Virus record (IMG/VR): IMGVR_UViG_3300008219_000143
Coordinates: 1 to 20,387 of that record
Source of the DNA: a virus
DNA: 20,387 bases
Direction: 5' to 3' (one strand)
Position numbers and translations under genes: made by a program. A model generated the notes under the pieces. That model saw nothing but the letters and a program-made list of their open reading frames with translations, did not search any database and had not been told where the DNA came from. This document shows positions 1 to 8,808 of this stretch, one piece after another; positions within the stretch are counted from its first letter, which is position 1, and each line of letters starts with the position of its first letter.

Positions 1-23
1 CCAAGGGATGTTGGAGTGTATAA
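1..23 (+). CDS. possible 3' end of an upstream gene (partial)
   Basis: In frame 3 the first bases read through to a TAA stop at 21-23, so an upstream gene could end here and overlap the GTG start of the giant protein at 16 by eight bases. Overlaps of this kind occur elsewhere in the window. Only six sense codons are visible, so nothing can be said about the product, and the reading could be chance. Confidence 0.25.
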
Positions 24-3000
24 CCAATCTACATACGCTCCAATGACAGTGATTGGCGGTGTGCCTCATTTGCCTATGACGGAAGTAGTTTCCAAGGGCG
101 ATGAACGATATGAAAACATAACAAACCCGTATGGACACAGGCTAGACCAAGGAGTGTGGGAGCCTACTGAAGCTTCTGTTGACATTGCAATGATGTTTCC
201 TGAAGGCTGGCCACAAACTTTGGCGCTGGCAGCAACAGGGTTTACATCTCCTGCTGAAGCAGCATTGATCCCAGCCTTAGCGCTTGGCGGAGGACTTCCA
301 GCAGCAGGCTGGCTATCAGGAACTGCTGCGCCTGCCTTGAAGTCAATTCCATATACTGGCGGAGCGTTGCAGTATATCCCCAGAACTGGGGCTGCATTTC
401 TCCGTCCGATTTCAGGAAGCAGTAACCCTGCAAAAGCACTGGCTACTGAAGCAACCGCTGTTTATGCCGCAAATCTTGGAGGACAAGAAGCAGTCAGGCG
501 AACACCTGAAGATGCCCACCCTGCCGTAAAGTTTGGAGCGCAGATGGCTGGTGCTTTAGGTGCAGCAGGAATATCTGTTGGCGCTCTAAAGGGAGCGTCA
601 AGGGCAAAGAGTTCTGCTGAAATAATCTATGACACAAAGAAGGCTATGGAAGTATGGGACGAAACCTATAACAATAGCGCTTGGAAAGACCAGAGTGGCA
701 CTACCCAGAGATATAAAGATGCCTACGGTGTTTTACGTGAAGCAGAACGACAGGCAAAAACAGAGGGATATAGAGGCCCTGTAATAGATACATCTCAGGT
801 AGATAGCTGGAAGCGCCCTGCACAAGAAGGGGCAACATTAGAACCTGACATTGCAGTTCCAAGAGGAGCAGAGTCAACTGGAAGATGGGCAGGTGATCCC
901 CGTGGAGAGCAGCTAGTACGAGTTGCAGGCGGAGTTGATGACGATATATGGATTCCGCGCTCTCTTGAAGAGTTGAAAATGAGTGAAAGGTCAGATGAAG
1001 AATTACTAAGAATATATGGAGATATAGTCGCAGAGAATGGTGATAAGGAAATAAGGCAGGCTATACAGCGTGAACTCATTAGCAATCGTTCATCTCTTAG
1101 GAAGAAAGCACCGGGGATAGATCAGGAAGACCTTGACGCACCCGGCCCAACCGTACATTCACTTGAAGGCACTCCTAATATCCAGATCAGGGATCAGCTT
1201 AGCCAAGCCAGAACAGATGCTTTTACTAGGCGTAGAGAAAGAAATGTGCAAAAGCGTGAAACTCAGCCTTTCTTAGAAGAGCCTCCAGAAGCATCTATGG
1301 TACGCCCTGAAGATCCCCTCTCTCGCCCAAGTATATTAACGGAATCTGGGAAATATACAGTATTTGAAACTACAGATCCAGAAGCTCGACTTCTCCAAAA
1401 GGAAACAGGAGCACAACTAGAACATCCTAGAAACTTTGACATACATGACTCAGAAACAGGGGAGCCTCTTCTCAGGATAGATACTCAACAAATGCCGATA
1501 GGTGCAGCAGGCGCTAGAAAGACTGTTGAAGTTTCTATTCGTGGTCTGGATTTAAATGGAGAGCCATTACCGTATACAGATCAAGGATTTATGAATGAGT
1601 TTTCTCAATCAGATCTTACAGAAATTGCACAACAAATTTTCAAAACAACAGGCGCTGATGCAATCGTTGGGTTCAGGCTTCGTCGTGAAGGCAGGCCAGT
1701 TACGTTAAGACGGGCTGATGTAGGACTAGAAGCAAGAACTGATGAAACAACTGCTGTAGAAATAGAGGAAGATAACAATATACTCAGTCCTGCTAAGCAG
1801 GGATTAGAGGTTAGTGAAGCTGCTGACGTACAAGAACGAGGAACTATATCTTCTGCTGAAGACCCAGAGGTTACTACTACAGGCTTAGATGAACGAAACC
1901 GAATCGTAGAACCAGTTAGGTATAAAGAGCATCTTGAGTCTGATGAAAAGGCATTTTTCACAAGGTCAGTTCATTCCTTAATGGAAATTGCTAAAGAGCA
2001 AGGGCATCCTTTTGAGCAGGATTTAAGAGAAGGGCTTCCGCAATTTACAAGAGAAGCACTAACTGATATAGAACTTGCTGAGTTTCTTAATTCTCAGAAA
2101 GTTATAGATTTTCATACAGATAAAGCAGACGGATATACTGTTTTAGATGTAGCCCTTGGTAGATACATTGACGACCTAGACGTTTCCCTTGACCCAGCCC
2201 ATTCACGTAAGGGAGTGGATAAAGTTGAAGAGGCTCACATTGCCCATCTAAGGGAGATGGCCCTTCAAGAAGCAAAGGCTGCATATCTTGCTGGAGGAAG
2301 GTCGCTAGAGGCATATGCGCGAGACAATCCTTACGCTTCTCACACTTTACTAAATGCAGCATCGCATTTTGCCAGAGAGCAAGCAGCAACAACAAAGTTA
2401 TTAGACTTTGAGAGAACTGGCGACGTTGGCCCAAATCCTTTCAATCCCGATAATGCCCCCGACAGATTCAACAGGAAGTTTGAAACTATAGGACTGGTTG
2501 ATGCCTTTGCTGAAGAGCTTGATGATATATATGGCTTTGGCATAGCAGGTCGTACTGCGGGCGATATTATTCTTCAGGATTTTTCTGGCAGTAAAAATGC
2601 TGGACTTGGAAGACTCAGGGCATTGGCAGATGACTGGGACGAAAAATATAAAGATGTCTCGCCTGAGTTTTACAGCAGAGAGACTATGATGCCTTTGTTT
2701 GAGGCATTAGACCCAAACACTTACAGCAGCGTAACTAAGGCTAGCGACTCTCTTGAGGGATTCCCTCTCCTGCAACAAATGTATCACGACATTCGACTTT
2801 TACTTGACGATCATGAAGTTCAGTTTCTGAAATTCCTAGAAAATATGTCAGGAGATGAAGATGTTATTAAAAGGAAACTAAACGCAGCACATGTCGCACA
2901 GACCTTTATGGGAAGCCCTAACTACTTTCCGCGTAGCTGGATAAGGGAGGGGCAGAAATTAGATATGTGGGACGCTCCAATGACCCCACAGGAAAGTATG

Positions 3001-5538
3001 CGATGGCTCCAAGCCAGAAACGATATGACTTTCAGGGAGATGGTAGAGAAGCGCAAGGTTGAACCTGTTAGCTGGAACCCTGTGGATATGGCCTTCAGAA
3101 GAGTGCAAGAAGGTCAGGAATTCATGCTTAACTACCTTTTACTCAAACATGCAAGAAGATTAGAAATTGCAGTTGATGCTGGCGATCCAAACTGGTTGCC
3201 GCATGTAGGAGATGGCAAGCCCTTAAGGGTTCCAGAGTTATCTGGGCCAGCAGCGCGCATATGGAAAGGAACGCCCATAATAAAAGAAAACGCCAAGGGC
3301 GAACTGGAATACGAGGTAGATGAAGACGGGTTAGTAAAATTAACAGGAAGCATAGCTGTTCCAAACTCATTTGCAGATACATTAGAGTCGATATTCAATA
3401 TACCGGGCATCAGCAAAACTTCTAAAAAGGGCAAAGCGTTTCATCACTACGATAGATTTGCAGATAATGTCAAGCGTATAAACCTGACCGGATCTCTGTT
3501 CCAGCACTCAGACATGATGCGTCGTGCTATTGGAGCCTCTCTTGCTCCCGAAGCACTGATCCACACTAGAGGGATGTCAGCACTTACACTTCCGTCGTTT
3601 ATTGGCGAAGCCTTCAATGTTTCATTTAGGCCAAGTAAACGGAAGCAGCTAAGGAGAGATATTTTATTTGGTGAAGATCCTCTGCGAACCACTAAGCTAG
3701 GTATAACTTGGCCCATGCTTGTTGAACATGGCGACCTTGGTATTGTTGGAGACACAACCATCTTCAACAGAAATATCAGGGAGTTCATTCAGGCAGAAGA
3801 AAAATGGATGTACTCTAATACAGGAAAAATAGTAAAGCCATTTCTACAGTTCCGCAGATATGTAGAAGCAGGGCTATTTGATGGAATGTATACAGTTGCA
3901 AACAAGCGCGCTGTTGAGCAGCTTTTATTGCCTATTGCAGAGAGAAGGTTTTTTAAGAAATTAAGAAAAGCCGAAAAGAAATTAAGAAAACAACTTGAGA
4001 GGGGAGAGATAGATGCCACAGACTTTGAAAGGAAGCTAGGTCTACTTGAAGAGATGAGAAAACCCGGCCCAGAATCGCCGGGAGCAATAAAGGTTGCACG
4101 GATTGTAGCTGAGCAGGCAAATGTTATTACCTCTCAAATACAGCCTTGGCAGGCAGTAATAAGAAATAAACGGAACCGCGCAATCATGAGAAGGACTTTG
4201 TTTTCTATGAATGAAAACGAAGCCCTTCTAAAGCAGGCATGGCGAGCGCTTTTACCTTGGACTCCTCACATGTATCCGCCTGACCCAAAGGGATTTACGG
4301 CAAGTGCAGCAGTAAAAGGGCAGGAACGTAAGTTCAATATGCGCTTTAACGAAAACTACCGATCCTTTGTTAACTTATGGGGAGGATATGTAATTGCCTT
4401 TACGTTGGTTGCAAATGTATTCAATTACATTTCTACATTCATTGACAGTGAAGGGGACTTCATATCTAAAGCAAATGATGAAGGCCTTTATTACATTAGT
4501 GGAGGGAAGCTAGGAAAAAGACACGGAAGGCTTATGCATGAAAATCCATACCCTGTAAGATTTGGAGGGCAGTTAGCCGCATATAAGCCATTAGTAAAAA
4601 AGAAAGACGCTGAAGGAACTCCATTAAATCCATTTACAGGGTATGAAAGAAATAGATATTTTCTAGCTCCATATCTGCCGGGAATAAAAGGCCCGTCAGG
4701 TGAGCCTCTTTACATGGACATGCTAGGGCAGATGGACACTCCTATGAGATGGGGATTTTCTGCTAAGGCTGCTCTGCTTTCCAGACTTGACATACCCTTG
4801 ACAGCAGGATGGAGAGCTGCCGAAGGTACAACTTTTATGAGCGGTAAAACATCAGGAGCACTGGAAAGGATTGGAGGATTGGCATGGGATCTGTTTGCCC
4901 CTATACCAGTTAAACTGGGAGGCGATTTTCTTAGAGGGAATATACCTGCTTTAACAAGGGTTATTCCTCCTGCATACGGAGAAACACTTGGGGAGAAGGC
5001 TTCTATTTACAGGGTGATTACTGGTGAAGGAGTTCTTGCTCCTACCCGTGAAGAGTGGGAACTGTGGGATTTTGAATCAGGAGATGCAAGCAGAAGGCCA
5101 AAGGTATTTTCAAAAGATGAATTAAGTAGAATCCCAAAAGAAAGGCTAAAGGAAGATATAAGGCAGGCAGTACGATCTGGTGACTGGATGTATATATCTA
5201 AGATAGAAATGCAGCAGGGGTATCAACTATTTGAAGGAGATCGTCGCGTCCAGACACGTATGATTGATTTTATTTTCAAAAAACGCAGAGAGTGGGACAG
5301 AATCCAGCGAACAGGAACCGAGACCCAGAAATCTAAAAGGCAAAGCAGGTGGGCCTCAGAGGAAATGGTTGGATGGGCAGTATCGGTATCAAATAGGGAA
5401 GACCCTAGGGCATATGCAGGCAAAAGCTACAAGGAAAGAATTGAAGTTCCTAAAACTCCAACCGACGCAGCTAAACAATGGGTAGAAGATAACATTCGAG
5501 ATAGAGCAGTTCCCGGCCCTGTTCCCGCCGTAAAGTAA
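16..5538 (+). CDS. giant internal virion / ejection-type phage protein, 1840 aa
   Basis: A single 1840-residue frame immediately before the scaffold and capsid genes. The frame is open to the window edge, so the start may lie upstream; GTG at 16 is plausible because AAGGG at 3-7 is well spaced. Residues about 68-100 and 170-197 are Ala/Gly-rich and hydrophobic. Residues about 200-650 are charged, with low-complexity linkers. A conserved-looking block around residue 970 contains NYFPRSW and is followed by helical, Arg/Lys-rich sequence. Residues about 1310-1334 form a Lys/Arg/Glu-rich helix. Residues about 1454-1475 form a clear membrane-type segment (LWGGYVIAFTLVANVFNYIS). Such architecture fits the large internal or 'polyvalent' proteins that phages package in the capsid and eject with DNA; that is inference from size, position and membrane segments. 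No catalytic motif was recognised. Alternatives are a tape-measure-like or head-vertex protein. Phage structural identity is fairly sure, the specific role is not. Confidence 0.6.
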   Translation: MYNQSTYAPMTVIGGVPHLPMTEVVSKGDERYENITNPYGHRLDQGVWEPTEASVDIAMMFPEGWPQTLALAATGFTSPAEAALIPALALGGGLPAAGWLSGTAAPALKSIPYTGGALQYIPRTGAAFLRPISGSSNPAKALATEATAVYAANLGGQEAVRRTPEDAHPAVKFGAQMAGALGAAGISVGALKGASRAKSSAEIIYDTKKAMEVWDETYNNSAWKDQSGTTQRYKDAYGVLREAERQAKTEGYRGPVIDTSQVDSWKRPAQEGATLEPDIAVPRGAESTGRWAGDPRGEQLVRVAGGVDDDIWIPRSLEELKMSERSDEELLRIYGDIVAENGDKEIRQAIQRELISNRSSLRKKAPGIDQEDLDAPGPTVHSLEGTPNIQIRDQLSQARTDAFTRRRERNVQKRETQPFLEEPPEASMVRPEDPLSRPSILTESGKYTVFETTDPEARLLQKETGAQLEHPRNFDIHDSETGEPLLRIDTQQMPIGAAGARKTVEVSIRGLDLNGEPLPYTDQGFMNEFSQSDLTEIAQQIFKTTGADAIVGFRLRREGRPVTLRRADVGLEARTDETTAVEIEEDNNILSPAKQGLEVSEAADVQERGTISSAEDPEVTTTGLDERNRIVEPVRYKEHLESDEKAFFTRSVHSLMEIAKEQGHPFEQDLREGLPQFTREALTDIELAEFLNSQKVIDFHTDKADGYTVLDVALGRYIDDLDVSLDPAHSRKGVDKVEEAHIAHLREMALQEAKAAYLAGGRSLEAYARDNPYASHTLLNAASHFAREQAATTKLLDFERTGDVGPNPFNPDNAPDRFNRKFETIGLVDAFAEELDDIYGFGIAGRTAGDIILQDFSGSKNAGLGRLRALADDWDEKYKDVSPEFYSRETMMPLFEALDPNTYSSVTKASDSLEGFPLLQQMYHDIRLLLDDHEVQFLKFLENMSGDEDVIKRKLNAAHVAQTFMGSPNYFPRSWIREGQKLDMWDAPMTPQESMRWLQARNDMTFREMVEKRKVEPVSWNPVDMAFRRVQEGQEFMLNYLLLKHARRLEIAVDAGDPNWLPHVGDGKPLRVPELSGPAARIWKGTPIIKENAKGELEYEVDEDGLVKLTGSIAVPNSFADTLESIFNIPGISKTSKKGKAFHHYDRFADNVKRINLTGSLFQHSDMMRRAIGASLAPEALIHTRGMSALTLPSFIGEAFNVSFRPSKRKQLRRDILFGEDPLRTTKLGITWPMLVEHGDLGIVGDTTIFNRNIREFIQAEEKWMYSNTGKIVKPFLQFRRYVEAGLFDGMYTVANKRAVEQLLLPIAERRFFKKLRKAEKKLRKQLERGEIDATDFERKLGLLEEMRKPGPESPGAIKVARIVAEQANVITSQIQPWQAVIRNKRNRAIMRRTLFSMNENEALLKQAWRALLPWTPHMYPPDPKGFTASAAVKGQERKFNMRFNENYRSFVNLWGGYVIAFTLVANVFNYISTFIDSEGDFISKANDEGLYYISGGKLGKRHGRLMHENPYPVRFGGQLAAYKPLVKKKDAEGTPLNPFTGYERNRYFLAPYLPGIKGPSGEPLYMDMLGQMDTPMRWGFSAKAALLSRLDIPLTAGWRAAEGTTFMSGKTSGALERIGGLAWDLFAPIPVKLGGDFLRGNIPALTRVIPPAYGETLGEKASIYRVITGEGVLAPTREEWELWDFESGDASRRPKVFSKDELSRIPKERLKEDIRQAVRSGDWMYISKIEMQQGYQLFEGDRRVQTRMIDFIFKKRREWDRIQRTGTETQKSKRQSRWASEEMVGWAVSVSNREDPRAYAGKSYKERIEVPKTPTDAAKQWVEDNIRDRAVPGPVPAVK

Positions 5539-5570
5539 AAACATGATAGTCTTACCAAACAATTTATTTG

Positions 5571-5576
5571 AAAGGG
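5571..5576 (+). promoter_or_regulatory. ribosome binding site deciding the scaffold gene start
   Basis: AAAGGG lies nine bases upstream of ATG 5586. It supports that ATG over the in-frame TTG at 5568, whose reading would run through this Shine-Dalgarno-like sequence. Confidence 0.55.
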
Positions 5577-5585
5577 CTCTTTCTG

Positions 5586-6470
5586 ATGGTCACTCAGGAT
5601 AATTCGGCTGCGCCAGTAGAGCAGCAAGTAACTGACAGTGGAGATCTTCCTCCTCTGCAAACAGAAGACAGTACACCTCCAGAGGTTCTTGAGCAGGAGC
5701 GACAGCTTTTGCAGAACCTTAATATAGGCGACCCTTCTGAGGCAGCAGAGGCAGACACTCCTGCCCCAGCGACTGAAAGCTACAGCACAGAAGAACAGCC
5801 TGCGATACAACCTTCAGACAATCCGTTGGTGCAGCAAGTACCTCAAGCTAACCCTGAGCAATCAAGAACTTATACTCAAGATGAGTTTGAGAAAATGCAA
5901 TCCTCTTTTGGTAAGCAGGTTGCAGAGGCTCAAAGGGCTGCCCAAGAAGCAGCCCAAAGACTTGAATCTTATGATGTTAGTTCTGAGGTAGAAGCTAGAG
6001 TCAGACAGCAGGAAAGCCAACTTGTTCCTCTTATTGGACAAGAAGAAGCTTCAAAGATTGCACGTAGTCCTGAACAGGTTAGACAAATTACTGAGGCAAT
6101 AACATCTCAGCGTCAACTTCAACAGCTTGCAGTGCAATCCCAGCAGCAAAATGTACAGACTGAAAACTTTGCGAAGATTCAGGCTGCGCAGATTATTGCT
6201 AAAGAAAACAATCTGTCTGAACAACAAGCAGAAACATTGTTAGTTGCTGCTGATCCAGTAGGTATGGAAATGCTTGCTAAGCAGCTTGCTCCTAATAATC
6301 AAGGTGCAGTACCACCGGAAACCCAAGTTACACAACTTGGAACTGGACGTTCATCAACAGCCGCCCCTCCAGATCAGCAGCGTATTACGCAATCTGCAAT
6401 GAATAAGCCCGCTACCCAGTGGTCTGAGTCAGAGTATGAAGCGTTACGTCGTGCTGCATGGGGCGAGTAA
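5586..6470 (+). CDS. capsid scaffolding protein (putative)
   Basis: The product has 294 residues from ATG 5586; a longer TTG start at 5568 would add six residues but is less likely. Residues 1 to about 95 are acidic and rich in Pro, Glu, Gln and Thr, probably disordered. From about residue 96 (TYTQDEFEK) the chain becomes a long Gln/Glu/Ala-rich helical and coiled-coil region, then a short C-terminal tail ending in WSESEYEALRRAAWGE. A disordered acidic N-terminus, helical core and position directly before the major capsid gene are the usual signature of phage scaffolding proteins, which template the procapsid and then leave or are degraded. No protease motif is visible. The call rests on composition and gene order, since scaffold sequences diverge too fast for residue-level motifs. 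Confidence 0.75.
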   Translation: MVTQDNSAAPVEQQVTDSGDLPPLQTEDSTPPEVLEQERQLLQNLNIGDPSEAAEADTPAPATESYSTEEQPAIQPSDNPLVQQVPQANPEQSRTYTQDEFEKMQSSFGKQVAEAQRAAQEAAQRLESYDVSSEVEARVRQQESQLVPLIGQEEASKIARSPEQVRQITEAITSQRQLQQLAVQSQQQNVQTENFAKIQAAQIIAKENNLSEQQAETLLVAADPVGMEMLAKQLAPNNQGAVPPETQVTQLGTGRSSTAAPPDQQRITQSAMNKPATQWSESEYEALRRAAWGE

Positions 6471-6484
6471 CCTAAAGAAAAATC

Positions 6485-7399
6485 ATGGCACAAACTGCTT
6501 CAACAGGCAATTTGAGTAATGTACAGGAAACTATTATCAATGCAGCTAGATTCGTGCAGGAGCATAACGCCCCTTCATGGCAACTCATTGAGAAGATTCC
6601 TCTTCCTCAAGGAGCCTCAACGGTTAGAGTTCCAAAGGTTGGTCAATTCGTAGTTTCAGATCTTGTGGATGGTCTGGATATGACGGATGAGCAGTCGATT
6701 GGACTAACGTATGTAGACCTCACTTCAACAGAACGTGGGGCAAAAATAATTGTTACGGACAAACTTGTTCGCCAGAACGGTACTACTCCAATCTTCTCAA
6801 TGATTGGACGACAGTTCGGTGACGCTGCTGCCCGTAAACAAGATCGAGATACTCAGGCTCTTTACTCTGCTTTAAACGGCGGTACTGCTTTTGGTGCTGC
6901 TGCTTCTAGCATGGGTCTTGGTGCTTTTGCTGGTGCTATTGCACGCGCCAGAGGCGGCGGTAAGTCGTCAACATCAGCATCTGCTGAGACTGGGTTTGAA
7001 TCCTTTAATCCAACTTATGCAATCGTTCACCCTCATTCTGCCTATGACGTTGTTCAGTCAGCGACTGCCATCGGATCAGGCACTTCAATGAAGGTCAACG
7101 ATCAGCGTGAAGAGCGATACCTGCAATCCTTCTTTACCGGGGTTAGCTTTAACGGTGTAGATCTCTATGAATCAGGTAACATCAATGTGGACTCTTCTGG
7201 AGACATGACTGGTGTTATCGCTCAAAGAGATGCTCTTGTTGGTCTTACGTCAGTTAGCTGGCGTACAGAACGACAGCGTGATGCTTCAGCCAGAGGGTTT
7301 GAGCTTAACCACGTTGCCGACTATGGCGTGTTTGAATTAGACGATAAAAAGGGCGCTCCGCTTCTTTACGATGCTGGCGTTCCGGGTACATCGTCATAG
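6485..7399 (+). CDS. major capsid protein, HK97-like
   Basis: The product has 304 residues and begins 14 bases after the scaffold stop. Features consistent with an HK97-fold coat protein include a short N-terminal helix, the early IPLPQGASTVRVPKVG strand pair, the residue 77-100 region (LTSTERGAKIIVTDKLVRQ) typical of the E-loop and spine start, and a mid-chain P-domain segment around FNPTYAIVHPHSAYDVV. The C-terminal A-domain portion ends RGFELNHVADYGVFELDD followed by a G-x-L-L-Y-D-A motif. A Gly/Ser-rich stretch (residues about 155-167) interrupts the core. Length is ordinary for the family. It should be the most abundant virion protein, forming the icosahedral shell. The family resemblance is strong; the exact subfamily cannot be fixed by eye. 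Confidence 0.88.
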   Translation: MAQTASTGNLSNVQETIINAARFVQEHNAPSWQLIEKIPLPQGASTVRVPKVGQFVVSDLVDGLDMTDEQSIGLTYVDLTSTERGAKIIVTDKLVRQNGTTPIFSMIGRQFGDAAARKQDRDTQALYSALNGGTAFGAAASSMGLGAFAGAIARARGGGKSSTSASAETGFESFNPTYAIVHPHSAYDVVQSATAIGSGTSMKVNDQREERYLQSFFTGVSFNGVDLYESGNINVDSSGDMTGVIAQRDALVGLTSVSWRTERQRDASARGFELNHVADYGVFELDDKKGAPLLYDAGVPGTSS

Positions 7400-7417
7400 C
7401 ACATGGGGCTTTAACTT

Positions 7418-7924
7418 ATGGTTGGTTTGTCTCTTGATAAGAACTTATCCCTGCAAACGCAGGGTTATGACCTTGATCTAATTGGGTTTGAAGATAGCCA
7501 GATACCGCTTTATCTGCATAAAGAAAGCTTGTCGGATAAAAAACGTGGAGATGTATTTATGCATTTCCGTGTAGATAATCCCACAAACTTAACTGCTGGT
7601 GAGGCGGACTATCTGATTCGGAAAGCCCAGACTATGGGACTGTTTCCGTGGACTCCGGGTGAAGATTGCTTAGAGCGAGACTTTACTCCGCAGTGGCATG
7701 AAGCAGTAGCAGGTGGAGGATCAAGGCTTGTCAAGGGACAAACCCAATCAGGGTGCGGTTACTGTCTCCGTGCAGCCCAAGAAGACAGTCTTGCTAATGG
7801 GTATTCGGCGGATGAAGCCGAGCCTGATGCAGCGACTGAGGTAGAGCCCACCTTTGCAACAGACGAAGCTTCTCCGCCGACTGCTACTCGTAGACGCAGG
7901 CGCAAAAGGCGTGATACGCTCTAG
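7418..7924 (+). CDS. unrecognised small phage protein with CGYC motif and Arg-rich tail
   Basis: The product has 168 residues and lies between the capsid and decoration genes, 18 bases after the capsid stop. I do not recognise it. Residues about 1-100 look globular, with a segment around VDNPTNLTAGEADYLIRKAQ and a downstream GLFPWTPGEDC. Three cysteines are seen: one at about residue 84 and a CGYC pair at about 113-116. The next 40 residues are acidic and Pro/Thr-rich, probably disordered. The last residues form a basic cluster (TRRRRRKRRDTL). The acidic linker plus basic tail suggests binding to DNA or to the acidic inner capsid surface, which is inference. Its position suggests a minor head or head-assembly protein. 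Confidence 0.6.
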   Translation: MVGLSLDKNLSLQTQGYDLDLIGFEDSQIPLYLHKESLSDKKRGDVFMHFRVDNPTNLTAGEADYLIRKAQTMGLFPWTPGEDCLERDFTPQWHEAVAGGGSRLVKGQTQSGCGYCLRAAQEDSLANGYSADEAEPDAATEVEPTFATDEASPPTATRRRRRKRRDTL

Positions 7925-8016
7925 TAGTTATAGCTGTAATTTTTAGCCGAGGCTATAACAACTAATTAATATCGGCTGAAGACGGGATTTGATAGCCCGA
8001 TGAAAGCGAGCTTGTA
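7925..8016 (+). promoter_or_regulatory. foldable leader before the decoration gene
   Basis: This 92-base gap is one of the longest in a region otherwise packed to overlap. Several complementary segments are visible: GTTATAGC (7927-7934) with GCTATAAC (7952-7959); AGCCGA (7945-7950) with TCGGCT (7972-7977); ATCGGCT (7971-7977) with AGCCCGAT (7994-8001), one bulge; and CGGG (7983-7986) with CCCG (7996-7999). Some are mutually exclusive, because TCGGCT can pair upstream or downstream. No T-tract follows, so it is not an intrinsic terminator. A five-codon frame, ATG 8000 to TAA 8015-8017, ends exactly on the decoration gene ATG. A regulatory RNA or translational switch is inference; no known riboswitch consensus was recognised. 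Confidence 0.35.
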
Positions 8017-8760
8017 ATGGCTTTTCCGAATTATATTTCCGGTACTTACGGAGATGAAAAAGCAGAAACCTCTACCCAGAAACGTGCACTTGGAACTCGT
8101 ATGGCGTTTGCTGATGGTCGAGAATTTAGATATACCCACAATGGTGGAACAGCCATTGGAGAGGGCCTTCTTTGCGCATCAGAAGCATTGGTAGCGCATC
8201 ACGGTTCTGATGGTGACTTGGCAGTAGCAACAACCGCTGCTGGTTCACAGACTATTGATGTAACTGTAGAAGGTACTGCTGCTGCTAAAGACCTATATGC
8301 AGAAGGTTATATATGGTTTAACTTAGCTGGCACTTCAGTACATGAGTTTTACAAAATCAAAGAGCATGATGCCTTTTCCTCTTCAGGCTCAGCAACTGTA
8401 ACTCTTGATGAGGAATCAGGGTTGCATCAGGCAGTTACTAATGGCACAGACACAGTAGGTTTGATGAAGAGCCCTTATGACAATATAATTGTTGCTACCG
8501 CAGCTCTTATAGAGCGGCCTATCGGCATTACAGTAAATAACTTTACTGCTGACTACTATGGCTGGATTCAGACAAGAGGTATCTCTGTTGCAAAGATAGA
8601 TGGAACCCCTGCTTTAAATGCACCACTTGGGCCTAGCTCAAACCACGCAGGACAACTTCTTGTGGTTGGGGCAGACACAACTGGCGGTATCGCTAGAATT
8701 CATAGCTTGGCTGGCATTGACAACGAGTACGCTCCTGTAATGCTCTACAACCTAGATTAG
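8017..8760 (+). CDS. head decoration / capsid-stabilising protein (putative)
   Basis: The product has 247 residues, predicted all-beta and rich in Gly, Thr, Ala and Ser. It opens with YISGTYGDEKAETSTQKRALGT, and a central segment runs through YYGWIQTRGISVAKIDGTPA, followed by a Gly-rich strand pattern and the ending YAPVMLYNLD. The pattern 'YYGW-IQT-G' followed by an Asp-Gly turn and a late beta region recalls small phage decoration or head-fibre proteins of the DUF2190-like kind, and the gene lies one gene after the major capsid protein. The start ATG at 8017 has no strong Shine-Dalgarno sequence; a five-codon frame ending TAATG at this start may feed ribosomes to it. An intrinsic terminator follows 15 bases after the stop. 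Alternatives are a head fibre or a tail tube protein. Confidence 0.6.
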   Translation: MAFPNYISGTYGDEKAETSTQKRALGTRMAFADGREFRYTHNGGTAIGEGLLCASEALVAHHGSDGDLAVATTAAGSQTIDVTVEGTAAAKDLYAEGYIWFNLAGTSVHEFYKIKEHDAFSSSGSATVTLDEESGLHQAVTNGTDTVGLMKSPYDNIIVATAALIERPIGITVNNFTADYYGWIQTRGISVAKIDGTPALNAPLGPSSNHAGQLLVVGADTTGGIARIHSLAGIDNEYAPVMLYNLD

Positions 8761-8775
8761 TACTTTCGTACCTAT

Positions 8776-8808
8776 AAAGAAGGAGTCTCTTCGGAGGCTC
8801 CTTTTTTT
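8776..8808 (+). terminator. intrinsic terminator with TTCG loop after head genes
   Basis: AAGGAGTCTC (8780-8789) pairs with GAGGCTCCTT (8794-8803) across a TTCG tetraloop. This gives ten base pairs with one G-U wobble, followed by a T-run to 8808; an A-run just upstream can extend the helix. It ends transcription from the capsid genes or throttles read-through into the cassette downstream. Confidence 0.9.

Noticed and set aside
1605-1961. 118-residue antisense frame within the giant protein gene
   Set aside because: Ser/Val-rich shadow of the charged linker region, without ribosome site or motif.
5571-5582. AAAGGGCTCTTT partial palindrome before the scaffold gene
   Set aside because: It is too short for a terminator or operator and better explained by the ribosome site.
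5427-5810. 127-residue antisense frame across the giant protein and scaffold genes
   Set aside because: It overlaps two well-supported + strand genes, has no ribosome site and reads as compositional shadow.
8773-8778. TATAAA as a promoter -10 for the sugar cassette
   Set aside because: It lies upstream of the terminator, overlapping its A-rich flank, and no -35 partner was seen; any transcript would meet the terminator at once.
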